Shown: positions 1 through 10,865 of the stretch, piece by piece
Position numbering within the stretch: the stretch's first letter is position 1
Layout: each line of letters starts with the position of its first letter
NCBI GenBank assembly: GCA_963576565.1
Contig: OY755042.1
Location: forward strand, 94,730,185-94,794,184
Reading direction: 5' to 3'
Length of the DNA: 64,000 nucleotides
Source of the DNA: Aspidapion aeneum
Taxonomy: Eukaryota > Arthropoda > Insecta > Coleoptera > Brentidae
Notes under the pieces: generated by a model
What the model saw: the letters and a program-made list of their open reading frames with translations, nothing else
Database searches by the model: none
What the model was told of the DNA's origin: nothing
Translations under genes and position numbers: made by a program

Positions 1-127
1 TGAATATTAGTATATCTTCTAAAAAGGTGAGGCATTCATAAAACTGAAAAATGTTCTTTGGATTTAGTTTATTTTTGCAAAATCACCCTTAATATCAGCC
101 GGGATAATCAGTACTAATTTGTTTTAT

Positions 128-806
128 TTTTTCATTTTTGCTGTATCCAGTTCTTCCAGCATTTTTATCAGTTCTTCTTTCTTGTCTGTTAAGGAGAAAT
201 CATCAGCATATCTTAGGAGGTTCAAGTATTGTCCGCTTACTTTGATGCCTATTTTTTTCCAATGTAAGGTTTTAAAAACATCTTTTAGGGCCTGCTTCAA
301 TAGTTTAGGGGATATTGTGTCACCCTGTCTAAAACCTCTTCTTATGCGGATTGGCTTGGTTCCTTCGTGGATTTTGATTGATATTGATGTTGTTGCTTCG
401 CTTTATATATTGTATGTATATCTGTGATCTATTGGGCTATTAATTAAAGATGCTTTTACTGTTCAGTGCTCAATGCTATCGAAAGTTTTTTCGAAGTCTA
501 CAAACGCAATATATAGTGAAATGTTGTATTCGTTGGTCTATTCTATTAGAATTTTCATGGTTAATAAGTGGTCAACTGTACTGAAACCTTTTTTGAAGCC
601 TGCTTGTCTCTTTGATTGATATCCGTCAAATTTTGTTGTTAGTCTATCTGTTAATATTTTCGTGAAAAGCTTATAAATTACATTGAGGAGTGTTATAGGT
701 CGATAGATTTTTAGGTCTGCTTTGCTCTATCGCCTTTCTTGTGTAGAATAATGGTTATGGATTCTTTCCAGTTGTTTGGGATTATTTTTTCTTTTAGTAT
801 TTTTTA
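128..806 (-). pseudogene. Decayed reverse transcriptase of an RTE-like non-LTR retrotransposon
   Basis: On the minus strand this stretch spells an ordered series of reverse transcriptase blocks, spread over all three frames: LHKKGDRA near 722-748, FVDFEKAFDS near 475-507, RQGDTISP near 309-330 and the catalytic YADD at 199-210, followed by SLTDKKEELIKMLEEL. This order is typical of the insect endonuclease-reverse transcriptase (RTE-like) elements that copy themselves from RNA at a nicked target. Several stops and frameshifts break it, and the endonuclease and C-terminal parts are missing, so it is a dead fragment. Related pieces lie at 14078-14516, 15648-15795, 49895-50190 and 59515-59830. 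The RT identity is firm; the clade is inferred. Confidence 0.85.
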
Positions 807-1832
807 ATTTCTTTTCAAATGCTAAAAGACAAACTATACCAAGTCCAAAATATGCGAAAATGAGTTTAAATGAGAAGAAGGGTGATTGCCAATAGTTTCT
901 GAGATATAAATTATGACCCTTAATTTCACCTTCATAAGACTCTTAGGAGTAACCTTTCATTTTAGCGAGCATAAGTTTTGCATTTGGTGCATTGAGTATA
1001 ATAAATGGATTGCCTCTTTTTAACGTTTTGTGTCAAAACACTTGGAATAAAGTGGTTTAAAAATACAAACAGCAATTTTCTTGTATATTTGCTAAAAGTC
1101 ACATTGTCATGTGGTCGTGTGGAGTACTTGGTACCTAAACTAATGTAGATGTTAGATCAAGTATTTGCCATTTGTTTCTTGTGTTGACTTTTCAATATTC
1201 CATACACTTTCTGTTTCATTCTTGAGATATTTCCTTTAAAGTACGCACGTAATTGTTTCTTTCTATTGTCTTTAATTTTATTATAGTAAGATTACATTTG
1301 GCAATGGGTACAATAGGGAGGGGAGGGGGGTTTTTGGGGAATTGGAGTTAGTACTTTCAGCTCTTAATATTTGTTTTTAAAAATCTAAATAGGTACAAAT
1401 ATGAATTCAAGGTGACAATTTAAAAAGGATCCACCTGGATTTTCTCGAAAATTATCAGGAAATTAAAAGAACGTCAAAACACGTCGATTTTGTTTGCAGG
1501 GGGGAAACTTTTTTGGGTACATCTCAAAATTTTTGTAGCACGAACCCCCTTTGAGGGGTATACTTTACCCCTATATTTTGAATAGGGAAAGTGGGTCTAG
1601 TGATACCTTGTTTTGGTGTATCTCAAAATAACATGTTTCTAAATATAAAGATTTTTATTAACTTCAATTTGACTTTGTTTAACTGTAAAATATGCTTATA
1701 AAATGCTGATAATATAAAATATTTCAATAGAGATACGCGTCTTTGCCGCATCAAAATGTTCTTAAAACTAGCAATTATGGTGGGCGCAATTCAAATCCAG
1801 ATTATTTTTAGATGGCCCTTCGTTATGTTAGC
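807..1832. other. AT-rich stretch, nothing recognised
   Basis: No frame of note and no terminal inverted repeats were seen. It holds G-rich runs near 1316-1340 and 1499-1506, and the phrase 'catctcaaaat' occurs twice (around 1518-1535 and 1619-1630), but neither points to a known element. Confidence 0.4.
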
Positions 1833-2285
1833 GACAAATTTTGTCCAATAACGTTCGTGCTATAATCTGAGGGCACGGCACTGCCTCGCCAAGTTCGCGC
1901 GCCGTAACCATCTTTTCTGGAAACATTTCCGATATTTGACCTACCTAAAACTCTACTTCGGAATGAGCTACGAATCTCAAACTTGGCACAGTCGTAGATC
2001 TCCATGGAGTTAACAAACCCCTTCAACTGACTCACTCACTCATGTATAGATCATCAATATTCTACTGTACTTCCAGACATGCTACAATGCTGAAATTTGG
2101 CAGACTGATAGAAATTATGAACAAACCCCTGGAAAAAAAACAATTCCATACTAGTAAGAACCTTTCATTTTGAAATTTGTATTGGAGAACTTGGCTTTAC
2201 TTTTATCTCAATTCTTTTTACGGAATGTCTTTTTCGCGTTCTTGGCTTTTTTTTACATGAAATGTTTTTGTTATGATCATTTTAT
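1833..2285. repeat. Family A composite foldback repeat, copy 1 (truncated)
   Basis: The left part (about 1850-2130) carries the family A terminal block, recognised by 'cactgcctcgccaagttcg' and 'actcatgtatagatcatca', also present at 12040-12385 and, inverted, at 28400-28720. It runs straight into half of the family A foldback core (2160-2285, ending 'atgaaatgtttttgttatga'). The internal tandem array of the other copies is missing, so this copy has an internal deletion. No coding frame is associated; the 70-codon minus frame within it is not credible as a gene. The class of element is unknown. Confidence 0.7.
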
Positions 2286-2333
2286 TGTTCTCAAAAAAAT
2301 AACGCGCCTGTTCCGTTTGACTTGTCCTGGCTA

Positions 2334-2726
2334 TAGACCCTGTATGTATGACATATTTTTACTAAAGAGAGACGTGGCAAGCCCATCAAATTCACTGAAA
2401 TTAACATTTTTTGGTTGTTATTTTCTTGCCAAATTCATTGGCGTCTCACTAAAATAATTTAAATGGTCAGCGCTGATTGACATCAATCATCATGCAACAT
2501 ATAAACAAACATGTTTGTTAGTCACCCTCTGTATAGGTTTTGTTATAAAACGTTTATTTTTATTGTCCAACGCCTATGAATTAACAAGGACAGAAGGTGC
2601 GTCTCTCTCTAAACATTGCTAGAGTATAGAGGACCGATATTTTCATCCTTTGATTTTGACTTAAGTAAATTTGACTTCGTCGCGTCTCTTTATCTTTAAA
2701 ATATGTCATACATACAGGGTCTCTAA
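2334..2726. mobile_element. Small terminal-inverted-repeat element (MITE-like)
   Basis: The left end 'agaccctgtatgtatgacat' (from 2335) is mirrored by 'atgtcatacatacagggtct' (to about 2722), and the match continues inward with a TAAAGA-GAGACG block. This gives inverted repeats of roughly 40-45 bp around a 300 bp core without any coding frame. The flanks are compatible with a TA target site but the right boundary is not exact. It is probably a non-autonomous DNA transposon; the superfamily is not established. Confidence 0.6.
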
Positions 2727-3332
2727 ACTAATATTTCGTTTCTTTTGTATTAGCGCAGGTAAACGCAAAAACATATTAATTAGATTTAAATTACAAGAAA
2801 TCAAAACGGCACCAAACTCGTGACTCTCACGCCAATTTAATCAAACAAACAAAGGCAATTAAAAATCAAAATATAAGAACACGAATAATAAGTCGTATGA
2901 TAAAATTCTTGGGAAAGCTCAAGACAATGTATTTATTTATCATATACGAAATCCTTATATAAACAAAACCTGGGTATAGTATCCTGCTTGTATGACCAAA
3001 AATAAAAAGGAGATTCTTCCTTATAGAAACAAAAGTCTGCTGGTAACTGTCTTAAATTCCCATTTCGATCCTGTTGTTTTTCGGATCAGCCATAATTATA
3101 AGGTGTAATCAGATTTTTATACATTAACCAATCGCGTGCTGAAATGCTTCGGATGCAAATACACACTCTACTTTGCTGGCCTCTTTAGTTTGGAAATTGA
3201 AAATATAATTTACAATAAATCCTGTAACATGTATTGTATTGATGACATATGTGGCTGCCTAACTAAATAAATTGATCCATGATCACTATTTAACGAAACA
3301 CGCCGCCACTGTTCCTAGCAAGGAGGTCCCTA
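2727..3332. other. AT-rich spacer with an orphan hAT-like end
   Basis: Mostly AT-rich sequence with no frame or repeat that I recognise. Near the right end, 'gccgccactg' (about 3303-3312) matches the right terminus of the CAGTGGCGGC hAT family seen at 16395, 23060 and 42731, but I find no matching left end nearby, so it may be a solo remnant or chance. Confidence 0.35.
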
Positions 3333-3770
3333 TCACGTTCGGGAAGCGGCAAGTGCGCGGAAATGTTGGTGTATGTTGGTTTTGAAACGGTTCAGGTTGT
3401 AATCTGCAGGGAAAACTGTCGCAGGGAGTCCATTCCACAGCGATGCTGTTCTCCAGAGATATGAATTCTGATATAATGAGGTTCTTGGTGCCTTTATTTT
3501 GACAGTAAATTGATGGTTACCGTCTGTTTGACGTGTTCGCCTAGTAGGTGCTACTCCCGCGGGGATCATACGTGCCAGCTCTTCAGAGCATTTTCCGTGA
3601 TAATACCTGTAGAAGAGAGATAGATCACCCACAGTTTTTCGATGTTCGAGTCTATCCAAGCTACGGGTAAGTGCGTGGTCATTGATCAGCTTGATAGCTC
3701 GTTTTTGCACGGTGTTCAAAAGCATTAAGGCGTTAGCACAACCCAAGTGAACTCCAGACTATATCAGCCT
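3333..3770 (-). pseudogene. C-terminal end of a Jockey/CR1-group non-LTR retrotransposon polyprotein
   Basis: A single minus-strand frame of about 145 codons reads NTVQKRAIKLIND, then LDRLEHRKTVGDLSLFYRYYHG-CSEEL, RTSLYQNSYLWRTASLWNGLP and a terminal FPADYNLNRFKTNIHQHF before the stop. This ordered set, ending in a Trp-Asn-x-Leu-Pro block and a short basic tail, marks the C-terminus of many insect Jockey/CR1-type reverse transcriptase polyproteins, downstream of the palm domain. The palm itself is absent, so the copy is 5'-truncated, as is usual for target-primed retrotransposition. The frame is intact, suggesting a fairly young insertion. It would have no activity alone. Confidence 0.85.
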
Positions 3771-3848
3771 TAAAAACAGTTTTTTGTAAATATTACAGAA
3801 ACAGAAGGTCCTACGAAGTTTTTGGTTATAACAGAGATTTTTGAGAAA
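3758..3848 (-). repeat. Family B repeat fragment
   Basis: The phrase 'cctacgaagtttttggtta' and its surroundings match the copies at 46612-47080 (same orientation) and, inverted, 22800-22870. It is a short internal piece of family B, cut on its right by the element that starts at 3853. Confidence 0.5.
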
Positions 3849-3852
3849 AATA

Positions 3853-4108
3853 TCGACGCTTAAGAAACAATACCTCGTATATCCCAAACAACAATTTTAC
3901 AGGAGACCAAAAAAACTGATTCATACCTACATTTTATGATTTAAATAAATGTACGAGGTATTTTTTAATGTTTATTTAAGGTGTTAATATTAACCTTGGA
4001 CATACGAGTAATTGGTAACTATTGGATACAAGAGCGAGTATTAATTTTAAGAAATAATCTCAATTTCAGTAAAAATGGAGATACGAGGTATTGTTTTTTA
4101 AGCGCCGA
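3853..4108. mobile_element. 256 bp MITE flanked by TA
   Basis: The termini 'tcgacgcttaagaaacaata' and (inverted) 'tattgttttttaagcgccga' form inverted repeats of about 32 bp, continuing through 'cctcgtat' on both sides. A TA dinucleotide directly flanks each end (3851-3852, 4109-4110), as expected for Tc1/mariner-type insertion. The core is AT-rich and non-coding and contains another copy of the 'tacgaggtatt' motif. It is a likely non-autonomous element inserted in or beside the family B fragment. Confidence 0.65.
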
Positions 4109-4119
4109 TATGATCTACT

Positions 4120-5775
4120 ACCATTGCAAATAACTTTGCAGTTAGCGTAGGCAAAAAATGTCTCCACAATACTGCAACTCGGTGCTTTTTTTGATAAACT
4201 GTATAGTTTGTAAAATATGAATTTTCAAAGTTTTGCCATTTTGGTCTTATAGATTTCCCTATACTTTTTTTCAGCGGAAAAACAAATATCTTAGAAACTT
4301 CAAAATTTTTTTGTTTGTTAGATATTGTGAATGAACCATGAAACAGACATTATTTTTGCAAAAAAAAACAAAAAAAATTGCGGTTTTTTATATTTTTCTC
4401 GAATTCTGTATGTTACTTTTTTCTCCAATGTCAACTTTCGCCGTAAGTCGCAATATTACGATTCCCTGTCCCTTTTTACCCCCCAAAACCTAACCCGCAA
4501 CGCCCATGCTCACGCATTTATTATGTTTAACTTCGTTTTTCACCGCTCTACAATTTCCAATGTTTTTAGTCCTGTTGTTTTTTTTTTTATCTTAAAATAT
4601 GGTTATTCTACTGGCCTATTTGTGATTTGTCATTAAAGTGTCTGTCAGTATATTATTGAAATTGTTTTTGTTAAACAAAAATAAAAAATGGGAACACGAT
4701 GTGTTGCTTGTAAAAACGAGTTTTATAGGAGTGAAAAGCCGTTTTCTTTTTTGAAGTATGTAGCTTTGATTATTTAAAAAACTTTGCTTGTACCTAATCG
4801 CAATATATCCGGTTATAAATTAAAAATCAAACGTCCGCGAACTTTTAAAACCACAGAATATCATCTGAGAGTAAAATTGAAAAAGCAAAGGTAGCAGCTC
4901 CTGCGCAGCTTGCTCTCTCTACAAAAAAATATCAATATTTTTGCCTCACTTTGCATATATGTAAAGATCTATCCAGTTATATATCATTGTTTTAGGGTAG
5001 GGAACGAGGGGTGGCTCGGTATTTTGTTTTGGTGTATAGACAGGCTAGGGGAAATACAGGAAATACTAGGAAATACGGGGAAGTACTTGGGAAATACTAG
5101 GAAATACCTTAGAAATTTGGGCAAATACTCGGAAATATACCGGGAATCATCGTAGGTATTTCCTTTTGGCGTACAAAAATTGATGATCGAGCCACCCCTC
5201 GGTAGGGAATCCCATAAGACCAAAATGGCCAAATTTTGAAAATTCATATTTCAAAAAGTATATAGTTTATCAACAAACGCACCGAGTTACATTATCGTGA
5301 GGCCATAGAGAGGCAAAAAAATCACCCTAAAACCCATAAGACCAAAATGATCAAACTTTAAAAATTTATATTTTAAAAGCTATAGTTTATCATAAAACCA
5401 TTGAGTTGTAGTATGATAGGGCCATATAAATGCGAAAAAACCACATCCTGAGTTAAGATTCGATAAAACGTCATTTAGCGAATTCTAGGATAGGGAATCC
5501 CATAAGACCAAAATGGCCAAATTTTAAAAATTAATATTTTAAAAACTATACAATTTATCAACAAATACACCGAATTGCAGTATGGTGGGGGCCATAGAGA
5601 TGCTAAAAAACCACACTCTAAGTTAAGGTTCGGAAAAACGTCATTAATTTAGCGAATTTTAGGGTAAGGAACCCACAAGACCAAAATGGCCAAACTTTGA
5701 AAATTTCTATTTTTAAAACTATACAGTTTATCAAAAAAAACACCGACCTGCAATATGGTGTGGCGGGGCGGATTT
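4120..5775. repeat. Inverted and tandem repeat block with a 'cataagaccaaaatggcc' motif
   Basis: Four units beginning 'cccataagaccaaaatggcc' or close variants start near 5208, 5333, 5495 and 5670, spaced about 125-175 bp. An inverted copy lies at about 4130-4262 ('gccattttggtcttatagat'). Units share the order: motif, AT-rich stretch with 'tatagtttatcaacaaa', a CACCGA/G-GTTGCAGTATGGTG-like block and 'cgtcatttagcgaattctag'. The array is interrupted by the small insertion at 5004-5200. No coding frame fits; the 101-codon plus frame at 4331 has no recognisable content. It could be a foldback element or a local satellite. Confidence 0.65.
5004..5200. mobile_element. 197 bp MITE with an 8-bp direct repeat, GGTAGGGA
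   Basis: The termini contain 'gaggggtggctcg' (5006) and 'cgagccacccctc' (to 5200) as inverted repeats. GGTAGGGA flanks the insert on both sides (4996-5003 and 5201-5208), with two extra bases on the left. The 8-bp repeat fits hAT insertion and lies in the 'agggtagggaatcccat' phrase of the surrounding tandem repeat. The interior is largely a ~10 bp minisatellite of GGAAATACT-like units (5048-5150). Confidence 0.6.
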
Positions 5776-6016
5776 GAGGGGGCGTAACATTGTAATTCCC
5801 CTTCCCTCTTAATAAAACATTTATGCACTTTTAGTTAATAAGTAAAGGGCTTAACTGATAATTAGGGGAGGGCCCTTAGAAAAAAAATAAATGCACAAAT
5901 ATTTTTTTTGTCGACATTACCCCTAGATTTATGCCCAGATTCGCGCAAGTTATACCCTACGCATACACCGTAAACACAGAATTTGTTTTTGTGGTCCAGG
6001 GCCTTGGAAATAGGGA
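5776..6016. other. Unassigned spacer
   Basis: AT-rich sequence with a short G-rich start ('tgtggcggggcgg' near 5757). No frame, repeat terminus or known motif was found. Confidence 0.3.
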
Positions 6017-6024
6017 TTCCATAG

Positions 6025-6612
6025 CAGTGTTGCTAGATGTACGATAATTATCGATTTTGTACGATAATATAACAAATGTACGATAATTTATAAATTACAA
6101 CTTAAAATCTTATTGCAAAATATGATTGTTATGATGTTTTAGTCATGAAATCTTACAATATTTTTAAAGTAATAGGATAATAACTGGTACGCTAAATGGA
6201 CGTTATCTTCCCAGCAAGTACGTTTAGAACAAGGCTGTATAAATTTCAGATCCAGTGACAAAATGTTAAAATGCATGTCAGCTAACCTTTATCAGAAACG
6301 AACCAATCGGATTCAGACTGTAGAAATAGACGAATCTGATGATGACATTATATTTGAAGAAATATAAACCTTTTTTAGTTTTTTGTATTTATACCTATGA
6401 CTATATGTAAAATAATCATTTTATGAAAATAATACATTGTTTTTGTTCAATATAAAGTTATGTAAATCAATTTTGAAGTATTTTTTAACCCCTTTTTCGA
6501 AAAGTTATGAAGCAGGAATGTTTGTTTTTAAGCATCGATATTTTGTACGATAACGTACGATATTTTTAAACGGCTAATGCGATAATTCTCTTTGTGACGT
6601 GTAGGAACACTG
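6025..6612. mobile_element. hAT-type element, 588 bp, TSD TTCCATAG
   Basis: The ends read CAGTGTTGC (6025) and GGAACACTG (6612), matching the hAT terminus rule (C/T-A-A/G-N-G). The 8-bp direct repeat TTCCATAG is perfect on both sides (6017-6024 and 6613-6620). Near each end the motif GTACGATAA is repeated, resembling the short subterminal repeats that hAT transposases bind. It retains a C-terminal coding scrap (6215-6367), so it is an internal-deletion derivative rather than a pure MITE. It cannot mobilise itself. Confidence 0.88.
6215..6367 (+). pseudogene. Probable hAT transposase C-terminal scrap
   Basis: Fifty codons without a stop lead into a TAA at 6365-6367, ending in an acidic tail (VEIDESDDDIIFEEI) preceded by RLEQGCINFRSSDKM. 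An acidic end close to the right terminus is common in hAT transposases, and the position inside an element with hAT ends supports this. The DDE residues and most of the dimerisation domain are missing. I could not align it to a named family, so the product is inferred from context. Confidence 0.5.
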
Positions 6613-6620
6613 TTCCATAG

Positions 6621-7200
6621 CTTAAACGTAACCTACAAGAAAACAGATCGAATCGCAACAAAACCAAACGGGAACATACCTTAAAAATAAAGGTAAAGAA
6701 GAAGGAAATTGCTGTATATTGATAGGATACTTGATGCCCTATCGCTCAAGAACAGATGCTAAAAAGTATACAATTTCATTCGATACCAAATCTGCACGAC
6801 GACGCTAAAAAGAACCTACCCTCTTTTTTATTTGCACTACTGTCTTTGAAAAAATATTGTAGCTGTATACCACGTGCGGATTTTTTTAGTCTTTTTTCTA
6901 CCCCTAGACATATCCGCGAGGCAGATCAGCTAAGTACACAACAGAAAAAATATTAAGTAGTTTTTTTAAGATACAAAATAGATTTCTGAATATAATAAGT
7001 CCCAGTGAAGGAGGTGAAGGGTGGATTGGTTGCCAATTTTAGTACACCCAGTGTATTTCAATACCCAAGCAGTAATAACAACGACAATAATGCAAAGGCC
7101 TCTAGTTTAGAAGTGGTCTGTCTCAAAATCAATTTCTAAAAACTACTAAAAGGACGAATGCTATTCTGAGTAGAACTCCTTTATTTATAGTGAAAATATA
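6621..7200. other. Unassigned spacer
   Basis: AT-rich sequence containing only a 66-codon plus frame at 6756 with no motif, low-complexity composition and no homologue that I recognise. I treat it as non-coding. Confidence 0.35.
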
Positions 7201-7202
7201 TA

Positions 7203-9326
7203 GGGGAACACGGGGCGCAATGGAATACCGGGGTATACCTTACGTTACGTTACGACCATATTGGTTGTAACCAGAGCTGTCACAAGTACATTATGAAAGT
7301 ACTTCAAGTACAAGTACCAAGTACATTAAGATTTGTAAAGGTAATTGAAGTGCTAAGTACATTTTCTTTTCAAATGTACTTCAAGTACCAAGTACATTAT
7401 AAAAGTTCTTGATTTTCCCCAAGTCTTTTACTTTTACAATAGAAGTACTTCATGCACTTTAAATATGTCAAAAAATGAGAAAAATGTCAAAAATATTCAA
7501 AAAAATGTCAAAAATGTTAAAAAATTTCAAAAATGTCAAAAAACATCAAAAAATATCTAAGATAATAATAACTAATGTAAATATGTATTACTGCTAAATT
7601 GCATTTATTTATTTTTTCTGAACTCATCATTTCAAATACAAATGCCATAGAAAGGTAATGGAAAGAGATAATTTTATTAAATAAATTGACCAGTCGCATC
7701 AAAACGTTTTTAACGTTTTATAGTTTTGTAATAGGGGTGTACCATTACCCTAAACTCCGGGGTAAATGGGACCTCAAAAGGCAAAAATTTTTAAATATAT
7801 TATGTTTTTCTGTCTCAAATTGCATACGGTTGTTCCAAATAGATCACATTTGTGTAAATCCACATATATTTCACTTATATGAGACTACAATGAGACCTAC
7901 AAAAAACTATTGTAAAACCGGGATGCACGTACCCTACCTTACCTTACACTACCTTGCCTTATTTCTTTTTTGGTGGAACACTTGGGGCACTGTTCTTATC
8001 GTCAATAATTTCTAAATCACTCGTTGAAAGTATTATTTTTATAATAGCCCACAAAACTGCTTAAAAACTTGTTTAAATCAAACCACATAAATAAGCATAA
8101 CAAACGTAAACCAACCTCCGTCAAACGTAGAAATGACGTCTGCTGCAAGGTGAGTAGGTGGATCCCCAAAAACGAGCTGCAAGTGCAGTATACCTGCACT
8201 ATCGTACTTCCGTCACCCCTCAATAGATGGCATGACTGCTGTAGTAGTTTCTCACACTGAATTTGAATTTCACGTTCCACGAAATAATAAAGGTGCGTGC
8301 AAATAATTAAACCTATAGGCATTATTCTTTGGATAAGTGTGTACCTAATATTACGATTTTTTGAGCGATTAATTAAGACGTACCTATCAAGGTTGTTGAA
8401 ATACCGTACTTCCCTGTCAACTTGATAAAAAAACTGGACCGGTGACAACCCTGAGGTTACCACCTGTCTTCGGCGTATTAAAGTTATATCTCACCTATAT
8501 CTACATTGTACTTCAAGAAAATTTTATTGTACTTGAAGTACTTTTAATGTACTTGAAGTACTTCGAATGTGCTTGAAGTACTTTGAATTTACTTGAAGTA
8601 CTTAAAATGTACTTAAAGTACTTTAGTTGACAAAATCAAGTACATTTCCAAGTACATTGTTAAAAGTACTTCAACTATCAAGTAAAATTACGGGATTGTA
8701 GATCTACTTCAAGTACAGTACCTGAAGTACAATTTCAAGTACTGTACTTGAAGTACCTGACAACTCTGGTTGTAACTTTAAAACGTCCAACCCCACTGAC
8801 CTTCGTTTCCTTTCTTTTGTCGTGAGAAATATCAAGCAGAAGCGGCCTTATTCCTGCGGGGATTACCGCATTTTTATGCCTGTATTAATTTTTTACGTTT
8901 ATTGTAATATTAAGCGTCAGTTGATAACATATTTCACTTTTGTATCTATTATAAATCTTATTTATTTTCGAAATACCTTTCAGCCATGCTTAGGTTAGGT
9001 TCGGTTCGGTTGCTTAGGGCGGAATGGACCAGGGCATGGTAAAACTGCGCCGTTTTCAGTTATAAAACGTGAGCTTTTCAAATTAATACTGAGACACTTT
9101 AATTTTTAAGGCGATTTAAATATTCGTAAAACGCACCCCTTTCAAGGTGTGCGTTGAATGGGCCTTATTAAATAAGCTAAAGTGGGTGGATCTTATTTTG
9201 AAGGCCTCTTAAATATCTTTATAAATAACTAATTAATTTATAATCCGTCAATTAGTATTACTACCGTAAAGATACATCTTTTAAAATTTTATTGTAAATT
9301 TAAATATTTTATGGCCCGTGTTCCCC
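7203..9326. mobile_element. TA-flanked inverted-repeat element split by a hAT insertion
   Basis: The ends GGGGAACACGGG (7203) and CCCGTGTTCCCC (to 9326) are perfect 12-bp inverted repeats, and each is flanked by TA (7201-7202, 9327-9328), as in the Tc1/mariner/pogo group. Removing the hAT element at 7272-8768 and its duplicated site leaves about 620 bp of element, with no recognisable transposase. It therefore looks like a MITE that served as a target for a later hAT insertion. Confidence 0.5.
7272..8768. mobile_element. hAT-type element, 1.5 kb, TSD GTTGTAAC, with AAGTACTT subterminal arrays
   Basis: The terminal inverted repeats are CAGAGCTGTCA and TGACAACTCTG, and the 8-bp direct repeat GTTGTAAC is perfect (7264-7271 and 8769-8776). 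About 170 bp inside the left end and 270 bp inside the right end are packed with AAGTACTT/AAGTACATT-type motifs, many of them palindromic. In known hAT elements such subterminal repeats are transposase-binding sites. The interior has no recognisable DDE transposase; the 148-codon minus frame at 8017-8463 lacks motifs. A plus-strand ATG followed by AAG/GTGAGT lies at 8133-8155. Confidence 0.9.
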
Positions 9327-10579
9327 TACCTAGGTTTTTAGGTGCTATTTTGCAATAGAATTGCATTTGTGTATATTACATAACAAGAGAAGAACGTGAT
9401 AAATTTCACACGAGCGTCAATGTTGTTAACGAGGCGCTAGCCGAGTGAAACGAAACGCGAGTGAAAGAAAGTTACTTTCTATCGAATTGTGTACGCTACT
9501 TTTCCTACCTACTGTTGAACTATATTAATTTTCTTTAGAATTGGTCGTTGATTTTGCACAAATTGAATGAAACTGCTTTTCCGCAAATAAATGGAAAAGT
9601 ACTTTGCAACCCATGTGCGGAAATGTATGGTGAGAGTTAACGTCATCGTACACTTTTCCACATATGTGCGGAAAATTTTCTGCACACTGGTAAAATTAAC
9701 CGTTTTCTGAGGATGCAAATCGTGTAAGATCCATCATTTTCATATGTAGTCGTAGGAAAAATATACTTTTTGCTTGTAGCTGCTTAAAACATTCACACAA
9801 AAGCTTGATATTTAAAATCATTTTATTAAAATTACTAATTGATTTTTATAATTATTTTTTATGTAACGACACTGGTGAAATTTAATATTATCGATATTTT
9901 TTTAATTTTTAATTTTAAAATGTGCTCCTCCCACTTAAAAAATTGCAGAGAAACCGAAAGCGGAAGATATATGTATAGTCAAACAAAAGGTAATAAAAAA
10001 AATGAATCTTTCGCAATGGTGGGGTAGCAGACGACATACGGCGCGTGGCGTTTTTTTTTCTAATTTAGCACATGTCTCGAGACTGCAAGGAAAGAAAATA
10101 AATCCACCCCTAAAGTATAAAGTATCGCAGAAAAAGTAGCCATTTCAAAGAAAAAATTAGAACCACGATTTGTATTTGGTACTTTAGCAAGGGCGCAATT
10201 AGGGGAGGATAAGGGGGGCTTAGCCCCTTAAGCTCAAAATTAGCACCCTTAAAATTAGCTCCCGCATAATTTACCAGAAGCGAGTCCGTCAGTTTTTTCT
10301 TTATAATTTTATCTTCTAAAATTTTCACTTGCAGATTTTTTTTTACCAACAATTTTATTCTGTAGCGTTATTTCTTTACTTTAAAAAAAAGTACAAAAAG
10401 TAGTACAAAAGTACCTACGGTACCTACCTCCTTAATTTGTCCAATATTTATGCCTGTAAATTTTTTTAAAATTTTCCATTAGTTTTTAGATATTTCAAGC
10501 CGATGCATGTACTGACATTTTGATGATTTTTAGATTATTTTTGATTTGTGCAAATTTGACTGCTTACTTTCATGGTGTA
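9327..10579. other. Unassigned AT-rich stretch
   Basis: No credible gene. A short region at 9400-9480 is rich in 'gagtgaaacg' motifs. Near 10190-10250 a G-rich phrase ('caagggcgcaattagggg') resembles a transposon end such as that of 29913-30900, but no partner end or target duplication was found. Confidence 0.35.
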
Positions 10580-10865
10580 TATAGGACATAATATTCGCGG
10601 GAAACGACAAATGTAGCAATTTTTTTGAGATAACGCCGAAAATGTGGTATTTGGGTGTATTTTGACCTAACCTAGCAGTATCGTCGTGATGTCTGTCCGT
10701 AACGAGCTGATTAGATTTTGGTTCGGTATATATAATATTGTAACGCACATTTTTTTCAAAAATTTGTGGTTTTTAGGATTCTAGGAGTTTACTTGGAGTG
10801 TGCTAATGGGTTAGGAAGGTATCAGATCCGTCATGGATCCATTTATTTTTATATCTAATAACACT
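10580..10865 (+). repeat. Family B repeat, copy A (internally deleted)
   Basis: It contains 'taacgccgaaaatgtggtat', 'gggtgtattttgacctaac', 'cgtcgtgatgtctgtccgta', then 'acgagctgattagattttgg' and the terminal 'ttaggaaggtatcagatcc', in the order of the longer copies at 21846, 46612 and 54042. The middle (microsatellite and following ~100 bp) is missing. Non-coding. Confidence 0.7.

Noticed and set aside
8017..8463. 148-codon minus frame inside the 7272-8768 hAT, considered as a transposase
   Set aside because: No BED finger, DDE spacing or dimerisation motif could be read; it ends near the subterminal array.
8992..9013. TTAGG-like phrase (ttaggttaggttcgg), possible insect telomere repeat
   Set aside because: Only two units, embedded in ordinary sequence; too short to be telomeric.
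10187..10260. hAT end resembling that of 29913 (caagggcgcaattagggg)
   Set aside because: No inverted partner or target duplication in the vicinity; left only as a hint.
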